Under the pieces are notes generated by a model. The model was not told the origin of the DNA, did not search any database, and saw nothing but the letters and a program-made list of their open reading frames with translations. Source: Neospora caninum Liverpool (Eukaryota > Apicomplexa > Conoidasida > Eucoccidiorida > Sarcocystidae). Taken from it: 64,000 nucleotides of DNA. Numbering within the stretch: position 1 is the stretch's first letter; each line of letters starts with the position of its first letter. This document shows, piece after piece, positions 32,861 through 45,314 of this stretch. The position numbers and the translations under genes were made by a program. Location of the stretch: positions 1,757,635 to 1,821,634 of the forward strand of contig NC_018394.1 in NCBI RefSeq assembly GCF_000208865.1. The letters run 5' to 3'.

Positions 32861-35772
32861 TCACGTTCTACCTTTCGTGTTGTAGTTGCTCCACGGGCCG
32901 CCGTCCTTGCTGTAGTAGTCCATGGGGTAGACTGAGAAAGACGCAGCGAACCGAAAAAGACAGCAGTTAGCGCCGCTCCCTGTCAGCCAATCACCCGACA
33001 CAGGTGCACCATATGGACGACGAAGCACAATTGGTTTCGGTTTGCCGATACCGAGGCGAAGTGTAAGCCGACCCCGAGGAGCTGTATGTACACCTGACAC
33101 ATTTCCGCTGGGGATGCGACCAGCGACTCGCGCGCGATTTCCAGGCGGGCAAAATACGCTTGTGTCCACCTGCTGATCCCTCTTCTCTCTCTCTCAACAG
33201 TTTTTAGAGCTTTTCAGGCACGGAAGTGTGTAGCCACAGTTTCGCTGCGCCAGGCGACCGCGCTTCTCTCGTGTTTGCCGAAAAACGATACTCACCGTCT
33301 CGGTATTTTTCGTCCCCAAAGGCGACGTGAGCCTCGTAGGGCGTCAGCACGGGCCTTCCCCCCGCCGCGTAGCCCGAACCCCAGTCGATGGAGAGACGCG
33401 GGCATGCAACCTGGGGTAGAGCACAACAACATGAGGCGACATGAGACAGAGGAGAGCGACGAAAGTTTGTCGCTGACACGACAAGGCAGCACGCGAAAAC
33501 GAAGGCAGAGACACCTGTCGAAGAAGAGGAGCCCCACACAAGCGGAGGTTGCGTCAACCGGGATGAAGTTTCTTCCCTGGTCGGTCCGTTGGGTTGATAA
33601 ACTCTGGCGTACGCTTTCCCTCACCTGAACGAAACAGTCGATCTGCTTGGCAAGGGGTTTGATCTTCTGGGGACTGATTTCACTGAGGAGAATGACGCAG
33701 TACGGCACGTCGCGTCTCTCCAAAAGGTCCATCAACCCCTCGAGAATTCCGACGCTGCCTTGACGCCCGAGAGTGCTGAGGAGAAGCGCGACGCTTCTCG
33801 CACACCGAGCCGCCTCGATCGCTGCTTGGCGACTGCGGTGGAGCTGAGCGTGGTTGTACGATTCCCGGAACAGTCGCTGAAACCAGGCAGAACCGCCGAG
33901 AGCACACGTAAACAGACAAAGCGTGTTGGACACGGTCCGACCCACTTCTCTCCTCTGAGGATTCCCTTTCTGCCACATTCTGACTTCTCTCGCAGTCTGT
34001 TCTTCTATCTCGGACACCGCATGAGAGCGTCATCGCTTCCTCCTGCCTCTGGCCTGCTGGCGTTTCTCTGTCTCTTCTTTTCTCCCCTGTGTCCTTCGCC
34101 TTGCGTGGCCATTTTTACGAGTTTGTGGTGCGTTGCTCCCTCTCTTCCGCGCTGCAGTGTGAAGCGCGAGCCTCTGCGTTCCGCTGCGTTCTCTTTTTCT
34201 CGTGTGCTCTCCTTTCTTTCCTTTCGCGCGACCCAACGCAAGCAAAGGCTCACCTTGAGGAACGGGTCATAGCGCAGGAAGCGCAGAGTCGGGTTTTGAA
34301 TCATGCACGCCTCGAGGTGGAATCTTCCGTCGGCGACGAAGATCACTTCATCGATCCCGTCTTCGTCCTTCTTCAGAGGCATCAGCTGGAGAGAGACAGA
34401 CGATTGCGCTGCATCTTCCACGTCCAACGAGTATCCCGCATTCTCTGCGCCTCCCTCGGGGCCCTCGCCGTCGGTCTTTCCACGAGGCGTCAGCCGCTGC
34501 TCCGAGGAACAGGCAGAACTTTGGCAACACGCGTTCGACGGGGAAGAAGCGGAAGGTGCGGGGCAGGGCGATTCAGAGGAGTCGTTCGCAGAAGCGACAG
34601 CCGGTTGTGTCCTTCTCCGCTCCGGCAACTTTGGCGACGTGCACCCCAGGACTTCCCCTGCAGTCAGCGGTGACCTCTGAGGGATGAGCGGCGGGACGTG
34701 GAAATAGCCTTCTTGCTGCAGGTGACGCTTGACAGCCTGGAAGAAAGACGACACGAAAGGCACGAAACAAAATCTCCATTCTCTCCCTTTCGCCTTCAAA
34801 GCCTTCCTTTCCCGTGCTTGCCGCAACTGCCGCCTCTCTCCCCCAGATACCTGTCTACAGAAACACACCGCGTAACAGCTCCACACATACCTACGTGTAG
34901 AGACGGACTGGAAAACAAAGAGTTCGGCTCGACTCTGTGCACGCATACACATAGGCATGCTACTCGCTAGGTTCCTTTTCACATTTCTTTCCACGTGCGC
35001 GTGAGTCGTTGAACACGGACTCGACCCGTGCTCATCTCAGGTACCCCCTATTTGTTATTTATCCTTTCGTCAACAGTCTTAAAAAATGTTTTTTCGGAGC
35101 AGACAGCTCGGCTCGCGGGATCCTCACCAGCGTGAATTTGGCATACTGAATCGTTCCGAGCAGCGCGAGGCGGGAGTCTGGTGAGAAGTGTTTTTTGATG
35201 ACGTCGCACAGCGGGCGTGGGTCTACGAGGATGTCTACAAAGACGTACAGACAGCCGAGTCCCTTCACTTTCTCTGCGTCTGCTTGGCTTTGCTGCGAGC
35301 TGCTGCGTGCATTGCGGAAAGTGGATGCATGCGTGGTGGGCACGAGACAGGAGTGGCCGTAGTGGATGAGGAAATCGCAGCCCAGGGCGTCTGCCGTGAG
35401 GTCGTCGACGCAGCAGGCGCCGTAAGTCACGTCGCTGAGGATCGTCACTTCCTCCACGGTCTCCGAGAAAAACTTGAGGATCGAGGCCAGCTGCAGGGAC
35501 CACGTCAACAAGCCTTCGGGGAGCTGGAGCGCGACGTGCCGACTTCGCTCCGCGTTCAACCGCCGCAGCGACTTCGCAACTTCAAAGTCGTAGTTGGGCG
35601 GCAGGTACATCTGAATGGCCTTCTCAAGCAGCTCCTTGAAAGCTTCCGACGCGGAAGAGGAAAAAAAAGACGAGGAAGGACGCACAGAAGAAGCGGAGGG
35701 AGGAGTCGCCGCGGCAGGGAAGGCCTCACCCGGCGGGCCCCCGCTCGCGGCTGTTGTTGCCCCCGCGTACAT
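32861..35772 (-). CDS. DPH1: Diphthamide biosynthesis protein 1 (radical-SAM-like Dph1 subunit)
   Basis: Five minus-strand exons: 35128-35772, 34254-34736, 33625-33876, 33296-33410, 32861-32931. They give 521 residues with consistent phases. DPH1 with DPH2 transfers the 3-amino-3-carboxypropyl group of S-adenosylmethionine to a histidine of elongation factor 2, the first step of diphthamide synthesis, in the cytosol. The three conserved cluster regions are present: TYGACCVDD (Cys120/121), EVLGCTSP (Cys247) and [11 protein letters not shown] (Cys463). Other family motifs are [51 protein letters not shown] and YPMDYYS. The family is usually ~410-460 residues. The extra length is an N-terminal Ser/Ala-rich ~40 residues and an ~80-residue Ser/Cys-rich insert between GCTSPKL and IDEVIF. 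Confidence 0.93.
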
Positions 35773-37440
35773 GTTTGCGGAGGGAAAAGGAACGGCGCGG
35801 GAAAAGAGTCAGAAGAGGGAAACAGAGGAAAGGGAAGAGACGAGGGAAAATGGACGGGCCACTAGGATGACAAGTCTTGAATGCCAACTTGCGGTTGCGT
35901 AGATGTCGCCACCTGCGCGGACAACTGGGGTGTACCGACACCGCGACGATCACTGACGCCGTCTGTGTGCCCGCGGTGTTCGTCTGTGTGTGGAGAGGGA
36001 ACGGATAAAGAAAGTGAACGGGGCAGATATTCTGGAGCGGAGGTGCCTTTTCGACCTTCACAGAAAGGAGACGCCCAGCATTTCCGGGATGCTGCGTTTC
36101 TCACGCGCGGAACAGTCGAAAAGGACAAACTGGACGCTGCTGGGTCTTCCGCGTCATCTCCATGAAGCCAGGTGGCCTCAGGTGTACGTACACGCCAGAT
36201 CTCCGCCCTCCGGCAGACCCCACAGAGTTCACGGTGTACCTACACCTCACGCACATACATGGGAAGAAAATGCAATATAAGACAGCGGTGGCCGCGAGAA
36301 AGGGACGAGGAAGAACACCACGAGGCTACGCAGAGCCACCTCACTTTTCGGATTGCTCTTTTTCCATTGGAAACGAATATTTTGATTCCTCCAAGATGCT
36401 TGCCCGCGAGAAAATCGAAGAGCCGCAGGTCGCCGTCCCCGATGACAACTAGGAAGGAGAGGACGAGCGCGACTTCGTTTCGACAATCGAAAACACTCAA
36501 CACGAGAGGATGCGACGAATACCGCGAGCAGAGAGACGAAGTGGGGCGTTGAGTTTCGCTTGTCGACTTTTCGGAAGAAAAATCGGTCTCGACGGTGACA
36601 AATCGATGGCAAACGAGACGAAACAGCTCGCTCATCGAGACTCGAAGCTGCCGAAGCGAAACGCCGCGAAAAGGTGAGATTTGCATGCAAACTCGCCGCG
36701 TTTTTGCGACAGAGCTGGAATGGCCTCAGCCAATCGCACCCGCTTTTCCGCGAGAGCTTTTCTGACAAAATGTCAAGCAAGACGGTAGACGGAGACGAAG
36801 AAAGAAGGTACCAAAGGACTCGAGACATCCTTCCTCGATTATTTCCCGCTGCCGAACTCAGGAAAAGTCCCCGGCGCGTTTTCACGCGGAAATCACAGCG
36901 GGAGCGTGTCTAGTTCAGAGGCGAAAGAACGTTGTTCAGCACATCGTGTTTGGAATTCTGTCTCTTAAATTGCAGAAAGGAAAACGTTTGTACCCTTTTC
37001 ACCTGTTCATCTGTTTCTGAGAAGGCTGTACATCCACCTGGACGCCAGTCTCCTCTGAGGCGGGGTTCAAACGCGACTTTGTGTAACGCATGCATCGAGA
37101 GATCGAGCTCCGAGCTGCGAAGCCCCGTTGCCGTTCTTTCTGTCTCTTTTCACTCTTCCCTTCTCCTTCCCAAAGTTTCTTCTCCTATTTGCCTCCTCCG
37201 TCTCATCTTCCCCCCGTTCTTGTCTTTCTCTTCGTGTGGGCCCCGTTCAACGCGCCTCTGTGCCACATAGGGTGTTCTCTCTTCGTTGAGTTTGTGTTCT
37301 TCCCGTTGGTTCTTGCTCTCCTGCGTTTCCTTCCGTTTTCCACCACATTTCCATCTCGTTTCCCACCTTCTTCGCGATCTCCTCTCCCACAACTTCGCTG
37401 CTTTCCGCCGTTCTCTTCGTTTTCTTCTCTTTTGGGCCCC
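35773..37440. promoter_or_regulatory. divergent promoter region between DPH1 and DIS3
   Basis: About 1.7 kb separates two divergent housekeeping genes. The part next to DIS3 (about 37130-37440) is a strong pyrimidine tract (TCTTCTCC), typical of a 5' leader. TTTGCATGCAAA, a perfect 12-base palindrome, lies at 36682-36693. I see no other gene. Confidence 0.45.
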
Positions 37441-40400
37441 ATGTTGTACTCCCTGCTGCCGGGGAGTGCAGGCCGGCAGCCGGCGGCCGAGGCGGGGGAG
37501 CAGCCAAAGGGCGAAGGGAAAGAAAGGAGAAGAGAACGCGAGGAAGAGGATGAGAGAGAGATGGAAATTGACGTTTGCGAAGAAGGTGACGCACAAGCCA
37601 ATCGGCGACTCCTCACTTTTCTCAAGGCGACACGCCGCGGAAAAATCCAGAAAGTTGTGAGGGAGATCTACTTGAGAGACGACCTCCCTTGTGGGATCGC
37701 AGGGTGTTGTCTCTGCTACGATCCGTCAGACGAGGCTGAGCGCAAAGGTGAGTCGTATGCAGGTTCTCTCTGCGGCTGCTGTCTCTTCCTCTGTGTTCCT
37801 GCCTCTCGCTTTGTACCGAGGATATGGTACCTTCTTTGTACCAATCTGTATTGAGGGTTTCGGAACTATCAGGCGTAAAAAGCGTTCATCCAGTTACTAA
37901 ACGGGTGCCAGCCTTGCTTCCACATGGGCACCACTACATCCTGCCGTTTTTGCCTCTCGTGGATCCCCGCCGCTCTTGAACGAGAACGCGCCGTGCGGGT
38001 TTTTCTTTCCTCTTCCCGCCTTTCGTTTCTCCCTTCCCCCGACCCTCCGCGTCTCGTCCTTCTCTCCACATTTTCTCCGGTAGTCAGTCCGCTCTCGTCT
38101 TCTGCCGAGACCGTTTTGTTCTCTTCTGGCTGTCGCCTGGTCTCCGCCGGCAGGCCTTCTGAACATTGATGAACGGATCCTCCTCCTCGACGCCACTGTG
38201 GCTGTGCGGCACGTTGATTTCCTTCAAGAAGACCCCAGCGTCAACAACTGCCTCCTTCTCTCGTCGGTCCTCCAAGAGGTAGGGGCGCAGAACCGGAGAG
38301 GCGAGAGCCCCGGGCGTCTGGGGTGTCTGTTCGCTCTGTCGTTTTCTGGGGTAGAAACGCTCCAGTACTCCTTTGCTTTTCTGCTCGAGGTTCTCCCGCG
38401 CAGATGCGAGGAAGAGAGGACGCGTAGTGCAGAGATGGACGGAAAACCGATCTCCCTCACTCCAGTGCGATGTCGAACACGTCCGTCGCGCTTCGTCTGT
38501 TGGCCAACGGCCGTCCTTTTCCCGACGTGCCTGTCCTGTCGTCCTGTCTCTTCTCTGACATAAAAGGAGATCAGAGAAACGGAGGAAGGGAAAGATGAAG
38601 GGAGAAAATAGAAAACGAGAGAGAAAGAGAGAAGAATGCACAGGGAGAAAGGGAAACAAGGAGAGAGAGAAAAGTAGAAAGGGAGAGAGGAAGAGCGAGA
38701 AGACTGAGGACCAGACGGGAGTTGGAGAGAAGCCATCGAGACGCGATGCGGCACCAACGGGGCCCGAGAAAGACGCGTTTTTTTTCTGCTCTTTTCCTCT
38801 CTCTTCCTCCAGGTCCGACGCAAGAACCTTCAGACGTACTCGACTCTGCTTTCTCTCTGTCGCAAAGCTGCTGACTCAAATGGAACAGGCAGCAGGCCAG
38901 GCGCAGGCGCTTCTTCGCGGGTACATTTTAAGCTTTCTTTTGCCTCTGGACGACTCTCTGAGGCCTCGGGTGATCCCAACTGAACGACTCGTCACTGCGC
39001 ATATCGAATGGCACATGAGAAACAGCGATCTTTCTCCACTCCCCTTTTCTCTCTCGCTTTGTGCCGATAGGATTAAAAACGAGCATATATGTTCATGCCT
39101 ACATACGCATAGATGCACATTCATCCAAATATATAGATATATATAGATACAGATAGATAGTATGCATGCAGGCCGTTGGAGCGAGGCCGCATGAGACGTA
39201 CCTGTCGCGATTTCCTTTGCGTCTGGGGTCCGTTTCGTTCTCTGTCTCTGTTCAGGAAGGAGAGGGCGCCGGGCACACGCAGAAAAGATTCGCGACGTTT
39301 GCCAACGACGTGTTCAGAGCGACTTTCGTAGACCGCCTCGAAGGTAAGAGAAAGTTTCCAAGCCTCGCCCGGCTTCTGCGTTCTTTCGTCTCTCTTCAAG
39401 CCGACGTTCTCTGGTGGCCTCGCCCCGATCTGGTTTTTCCGCTACCAGGCAAAGACGCCCCTGCTTGCGACGCTGCTCACTGTTTCCAGACGAGACGCTC
39501 GAAGGCCGAGATCGCCGCTCGCTCTTTGCAGCCGCTCGCTGGTTTTCCGATCACCTCCTCGCTGCCGGCGCCGCGCTCGGCCTCTCCGCGGGCCACCTTG
39601 GGCGCGTCACGATTTTGACAGACGAAAAAAAACGAAAGGTGAGGATAAAGCGCGGCGAGAGAGACTTGGACAAACCCGACGCAGAGTCCAGGAAACCAAC
39701 AGTCAAGAACCGGAAAACATCAGAGATTCTGAGACAGACAGCGCAAGACATACACATATATTTATATATATTCATACATATGTGTGGTTTCGTATATATA
39801 TTTGTGTGTATGGATGAGTAAGTGTAACCAGAGTCTGTTTGCGGGGGTGCTGAGAATCAGGAGAATCATTCCCTTCGACCGACACGAAGTGTCGCGGAGG
39901 AGAATGGAGGGGTTGCGTCTTTATATCGACAGGGAACCCGTTTGTCCATGGCAAACAGGTCTTGCAATCACTCGAGGAACTCGGTATTAGACTACAACAT
40001 CTCCAGTACCACTTCACTCTTATATTGTTGTACACACACAAAAAATATAGGCATACGAATGGACTTTTATAAACATTTCGACGTCTGAATCTATCTCTGT
40101 ATCTGTCTCTCTCTATATTCTGATCTGCGCGGAGACAGGAATATATATATGTATATGTATGCATGTAAGTATGCTCGTACGTATGCATGCATGTATGCGT
40201 ATGACGAGTGAGACAAAACGGAGGGTGGCCTTCACAGGAAGCGAGTGCGTAGATGCGATGAGCAGACGGGAAGAGGAATGGGGCTGAAGAAGGAAAGAGA
40301 CAGATGAAGAGAAGAGAACAGCGATGCGAGTGCGAATGTGACGATTTTGTCAGGCTGAGGCGCAGCAGCGAGGCCTTGAGGCTCTGACGGTACGCGAATT

Positions 40401-43301
40401 CGTTGAGGAGATGCGCGCGCTTTACCCGACAGCCGGCGAGAAGTTGGCTCAGCTGGTATGTCGAGAAGGAACTTCAGACAAGAAGAAAACATGCAGCATT
40501 TCATCTCTGTGTTTCTTTCCAAACTATCTTCTTTTCTTCTCCTTCTCTTTCTCTTTTCCTTTCTTTTCCTCCCTGGCGTCACTCGCCCGCGGCTCCTTCC
40601 GTCTCGGGTTCGTGTATCTCATGTTGCTCGTTCTACCATCGTCTTCTTCTTCTTCCTGCTGCGTGTGGGACGTGGACTGCATTCCTTAAACTCAGGAAGC
40701 ATGTGCAGCTGTGCCACGTCGTCTCCGTTTCTCTTCTCGTCTTTTCGCGTTCTCATGTGTCTCGCGTTTCGCGCCGCCTGCGCCGTTTTCGCTGTGGGTT
40801 TTGGATCACTTTCCCCCGCCTTTCCTCTTTTTCTCAGGACGAAGACGAGGAAGAGGAAGAAGTTGACGGGCTGGCTGCTGCGGAAGGTGGAGAGGAGGAC
40901 CCGGCCGCGCAGAAGAGGCGAGAGGTCGGAGACAAGAAGAGGAAAACGGCGTTCTACGACGCGCACTTACGAGAGGAAGAAATAACTCGCCAGATGAAGA
41001 TGGGAAAGTTGCAGAAGGGGAAACTTCGCATGGCGCCTTCTTGCTGTTGGCGAGGTGTCGTCCTCCTCTCTGGAGGTGAGCATTCTTCTTTTCGGTCCTT
41101 CTCTCTTTTTCACCTCTCGACTTTCTCTCCTCTCTTTCTCGTTCTCGCCCTGCTCGCTTTCTGCCTCGTTCTCTCACTTTCTTTCTGTTTCTCTTTGCCA
41201 CTTTGCTTCACCTCGAGAACCCTTCCTCCTGACTCTGGCTCTCCTGTTTCTGCCCCGCTTTGCGTCTTCGCTTCTGGAGGCGTTCGCGATTTCGTGTCCG
41301 TGTCTCTGCGTCGCTTCGTCTCTCAGGACAAGAAGTGAAGATTCGCGGAAAGAAGAACCTCAACCGCGCGGTGGAAGGCGACATCGTCGCAGTCGAGCTT
41401 CTGTCGCCCGGAGCTGAGCAGCTGAAGAGCCAGTCAGAGAAAGCACGAGAGACAGGGGAGTCGAACGCGAAAGCGTCTACTCAAGCCGAGGCGAGTGGCG
41501 TGGACGCAGCGGGGCTCGGAGACCAGGGCTGCATGCGCGAGTCCGAGCAAGAGATCCAGGAAATCGAAGACGACGCTCGCGTGTTTCCCACCGCTGAAAT
41601 GTCTGACGAAGAACCAACCCCCGAGGAGGCGAGCGACTGGGAACTCGAAGGCAGAGTCGTGGGCATCATTCGCAAAAACGCACGCGAATTCTGTGGCACA
41701 GTGCGCCCATTTGATAACCCCTTCCGGGGTAAGGCTCATCGGGAGACATGCAGAAAGGCTGAGCGACGTCGGCTCATTTGGTCTCCGCCGCAAAGCCCAC
41801 GGCGAGGCACGCATCCGCTGTGTTTTTCGACGCTTTTTTCCGTGACCCTGTTTTGCTCCGTTGACAGGGATTCTGATTTTGAATCCTGAAAACACAAGCT
41901 GTGTCTGTGGGCGAGGCTTCGCATCCCGATCGCAGATCTCGGGGAACGGGCGTCCCTTTCTGGCGGTTTCTTGCACCGGGCCGGGACACAGGCAGAGACC
42001 CTCGTTCGTGATGAGCTGGGTGGTGTCTTTTGAATGGGAAGGCTCTGCTTAGAAACTGCACGCCCAGGCGGCGTCGAAGATTTCCAGAGGTTTCGGCTGT
42101 CTGTGTGTCTACGCAGCGGAGACAGCGACAAACGGCCTTCCGTCCGAGGTGGTTTTCATTCCTGCGGATCCACGGTTTCCCAACATCATCTTAAAGGTGC
42201 GCTTCGTTATTTTCCGCGCGTTGCCTCGCCATTGCAGGCTTCTCAGACTCGCACGCCTTTCTTTTCCCTCTGTCCTTCACCCACCCTTGTGGACACTGCC
42301 AGCCGCCTCCTTACCTGTCCCCTCTCTCTCTCTCTCAATCTGTCTCTCTACATCTATTTCGGGCCTCTCTGTCTTACTCTCGGGTTCTGTCCATCCCGAC
42401 AGTGCACTTTCCTGGGTGGATCCGCACTCCTGTCTCTGCTCGCCCATCTGCGCTGTTCTCTCCGTGCATATTCATCTGCGTTTCCCGGAGGCTGAATCGA
42501 CAACTCACTAGCTTGTCTTGGTCTGCATCTCTTGCGTGCTTCTCCATCGTTAGAGGACCTCGATGTCGCTCCCTTTCACGCTCTTGGTTCCCGTCTCTCT
42601 GCTGGAACTTCTTTGGCAGCCAATGACTCCTCTCGCTTTGTCGTGCTGCAGCTTCCCTATCGACCTTTTCTTCCGTCTCTGTTTTCGTGCGCTCCTTGAA
42701 ACCGGGCTCTGCCTGCTGGCGGTGCCTCGCCCGTGCTCGATGTGCTTGTGTCCCGCCACTTAGGCACTTCCCCAACCGCCTGTCTCTCTCTCTGCATGCA
42801 TTGTGCCTTTTCTATGGGCGCGAGGCGCTCTCTCTGGCGAGGCGCGACCCCCCACCCCCCCGAGGCCGTGCATGCGCATGCGCCTCGCTCTTCGCGGGGT
42901 CTCCGCGTCTCTCAGTTTTTCGTCTCCACATGCGCCTGCTGCGCGGCTCTCGGCTGTCCACTTTCCCTCGCAGACCAGACGATACGAGCAGCTGCTGAAC
43001 AAACGAATCGTTGTCGTCATTGACTCCTGGGACCGCTTTTCCCGCAATCCACGGGTATGGAGTCGCAGCACTGTCGATGTGCAAGCACACCCCGCCTTGC
43101 AAAGAGCGAGACAGCAAAGCTGCTGCTGACGCAGAAGCGCTCGCGCTTTGGAGAGGACGAACAACTTGCGGAATGAACTGTTTCGCCTGCAGACCCAGCA
43201 CTTTGTCTCCCTCGCCACCTCTGTCCACTTCTCTCCATCCGTGTCCACCTGCGTCTATCTGTGTCTAGATCTGCATCTATGCATGTATATATGTGCATCT
43301 A

Positions 43302-43343
<42 letters not shown>

Positions 43344-45279
43344 TATGTCTATGTATATCTTTGGTTGTCTATGCAGATGTGTAGATACGTGAATGTGTAG
43401 TGTACTGGTTTGTCTTAACGTATGGAGCTGACACGCGCCTGGCAATCCACGTTTTTGAGTAGCCTTTTGAATTTTACAGCGCGACGGAGAATTCCCTAGC
43501 GATCTGACACTCCAGACGGTCTTCCTACATTCCGTGCAAGTAGAGACGTATAAATACGTCTGAAAGTGTGTGAATGCGTATTTCATGTGACTGTGTACGC
43601 ATGCACCCACGACTGCGCCTGGATGAAGTTATGAGCACTGTCTGCTGTCGGTTCTTCTTTAGGGTCACTGGACGGAGATTCTCGGCGACTTTGGCTCTGC
43701 AGAGGCGGAAGCGAACGTCATTCTTCGAGAGCAAGGCAAGAAAAGAGACAGGCAGTGGGGCGGAAGGCAAGGCGAAGCGAGAATGAGAGAGGAGAAAGAA
43801 CAGAGAAAGGCAGGAGAGAGACAGGGAGGAGAGAGACAGGGAGGAGAGAGAAAGGGAGGAGAGAGAAAGGGAGGAGAGAGAAAGGGAGGAGAGAGAAAGG
43901 ACGAGAGAGAAGAGGAGGAAGAGGGACGACCGGCGCCGAGACGTGCGTGTTTCCGTCCTCTCCAAGGCGCGTCAGAGGAAGGACGCCCGCTCCTAGTGTG
44001 TTTCCTGTCTCTCTGCCTTTTGCATGCGCTCGTTTCCTTCGCAGGCGTCGTTTCCCGGGACTTCTCGCTCGCCTCCCTGCGCTGCCTCCCCCCCAACACG
44101 TGGACGTTTGCCGACATGCCCGAGGAAGAAAGAAAGCAGCGGCTCGATCTTCGCCACGTCTGCGTCTGCTCCGTGGACCCGCCAGGCTGCAAGGACATTG
44201 ACGATGCGCTTAGTCTGGAGGTCCTGGAGAACGGGAACTACCGGGTGAGAGGAAAGAAAACGAGGGGCAAACGAGAGGAAGAAAGGGAAAAAGAAGAGGA
44301 AGAAGAGGAAGAAGAGGAAGAAGAGAAAAGAGAAACCCGAGGTGAAAAGGAGAGGCCAAGGAGAGGAAGGGAGAGGAAGCGAAGTGGAGATGGCGCGCCG
44401 GTTTTGCCTTGGGGCTCCTGGTAGATGGGAAAGGCGAACGGGAAAAGGAGGAAAGAAAAGGCTGAGAAGAGTCGGGGAAACCCCGAACCCATTTGCCGCG
44501 CATGCACCCGGAGAAGCTTTGCGGGCTGAAACAGGGGCTGCCAATTCTGAGCGGAAGAGGCAAACGAACCCGAGAGGAAGAGCGCCACGACTTTGAAGGT
44601 AGAAGGGAACCACAAAGACAAGAGGACATTGCACTGCCGTTGGGCGCTCCTGGAGCGGATGACACGCGTCGAAAGAAGCCCCAGACGTTTTGCTTATAGG
44701 GGAGGAAGTAGACGTGTCTTTGCCGCTTCTCCAGGGCTCTGTGCGCGTCCTGTTTCTTTCTGCAAGCGCGTCTGTTCGTCCCGACATTGTTTTCTGTTTC
44801 TCTTTTTTCGATGGCTTTCTGTTCTTGCTGCCCCGTGACGTTGGCGCCGATCCCCACCGTCAGTACCCGTTTGTTTGACCATCGAAGGGAGCCGCGTTGG
44901 GTGGAGAAGCTTTAAAGAAAGAAGACGTTTCCAGCGAGACGAAAGTCAGGAAAACTGATTGCCTCGGGTTGCCTTTCTTTTCAGGTTGGAGTCCACATCG
45001 CCGACGTCACGTATTTCCTCAAGGAAGGTAGGAGACAGCGACAAGAAATTTGACGTCTTCATATGGAATCTTGGCGAGAAGGAGACTGTCTCCGTGAGAC
45101 CCGGAGGTCTCCCTCATCTCTTTAAATAAGCACATGCGAGAACGCCCACGAAGCTCTATCTGCGGGGTGGAAAGCCCAAGTCTCCGACGAGCATCGAATC
45201 TGCTGTATACTGGCGTGCCAACATTCATATAAGTATACACTTATCTCTCAGTATGTATTTATGTAAATTTATACATGTG

Positions 45280-45314
<35 letters not shown>

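Noticed and set aside
37090..37440. Upstream in-frame extension of DIS3 from an ATG at 37090
   Set aside because: The extension is a pyrimidine-tract translation (Phe/Ser/Leu/Pro) typical of a 5' leader, with no similarity to DIS3 N-termini.
43301..43342. TA run as an origin or promoter element
   Set aside because: Similar TA runs occur in several introns of the window. It is a plain microsatellite.
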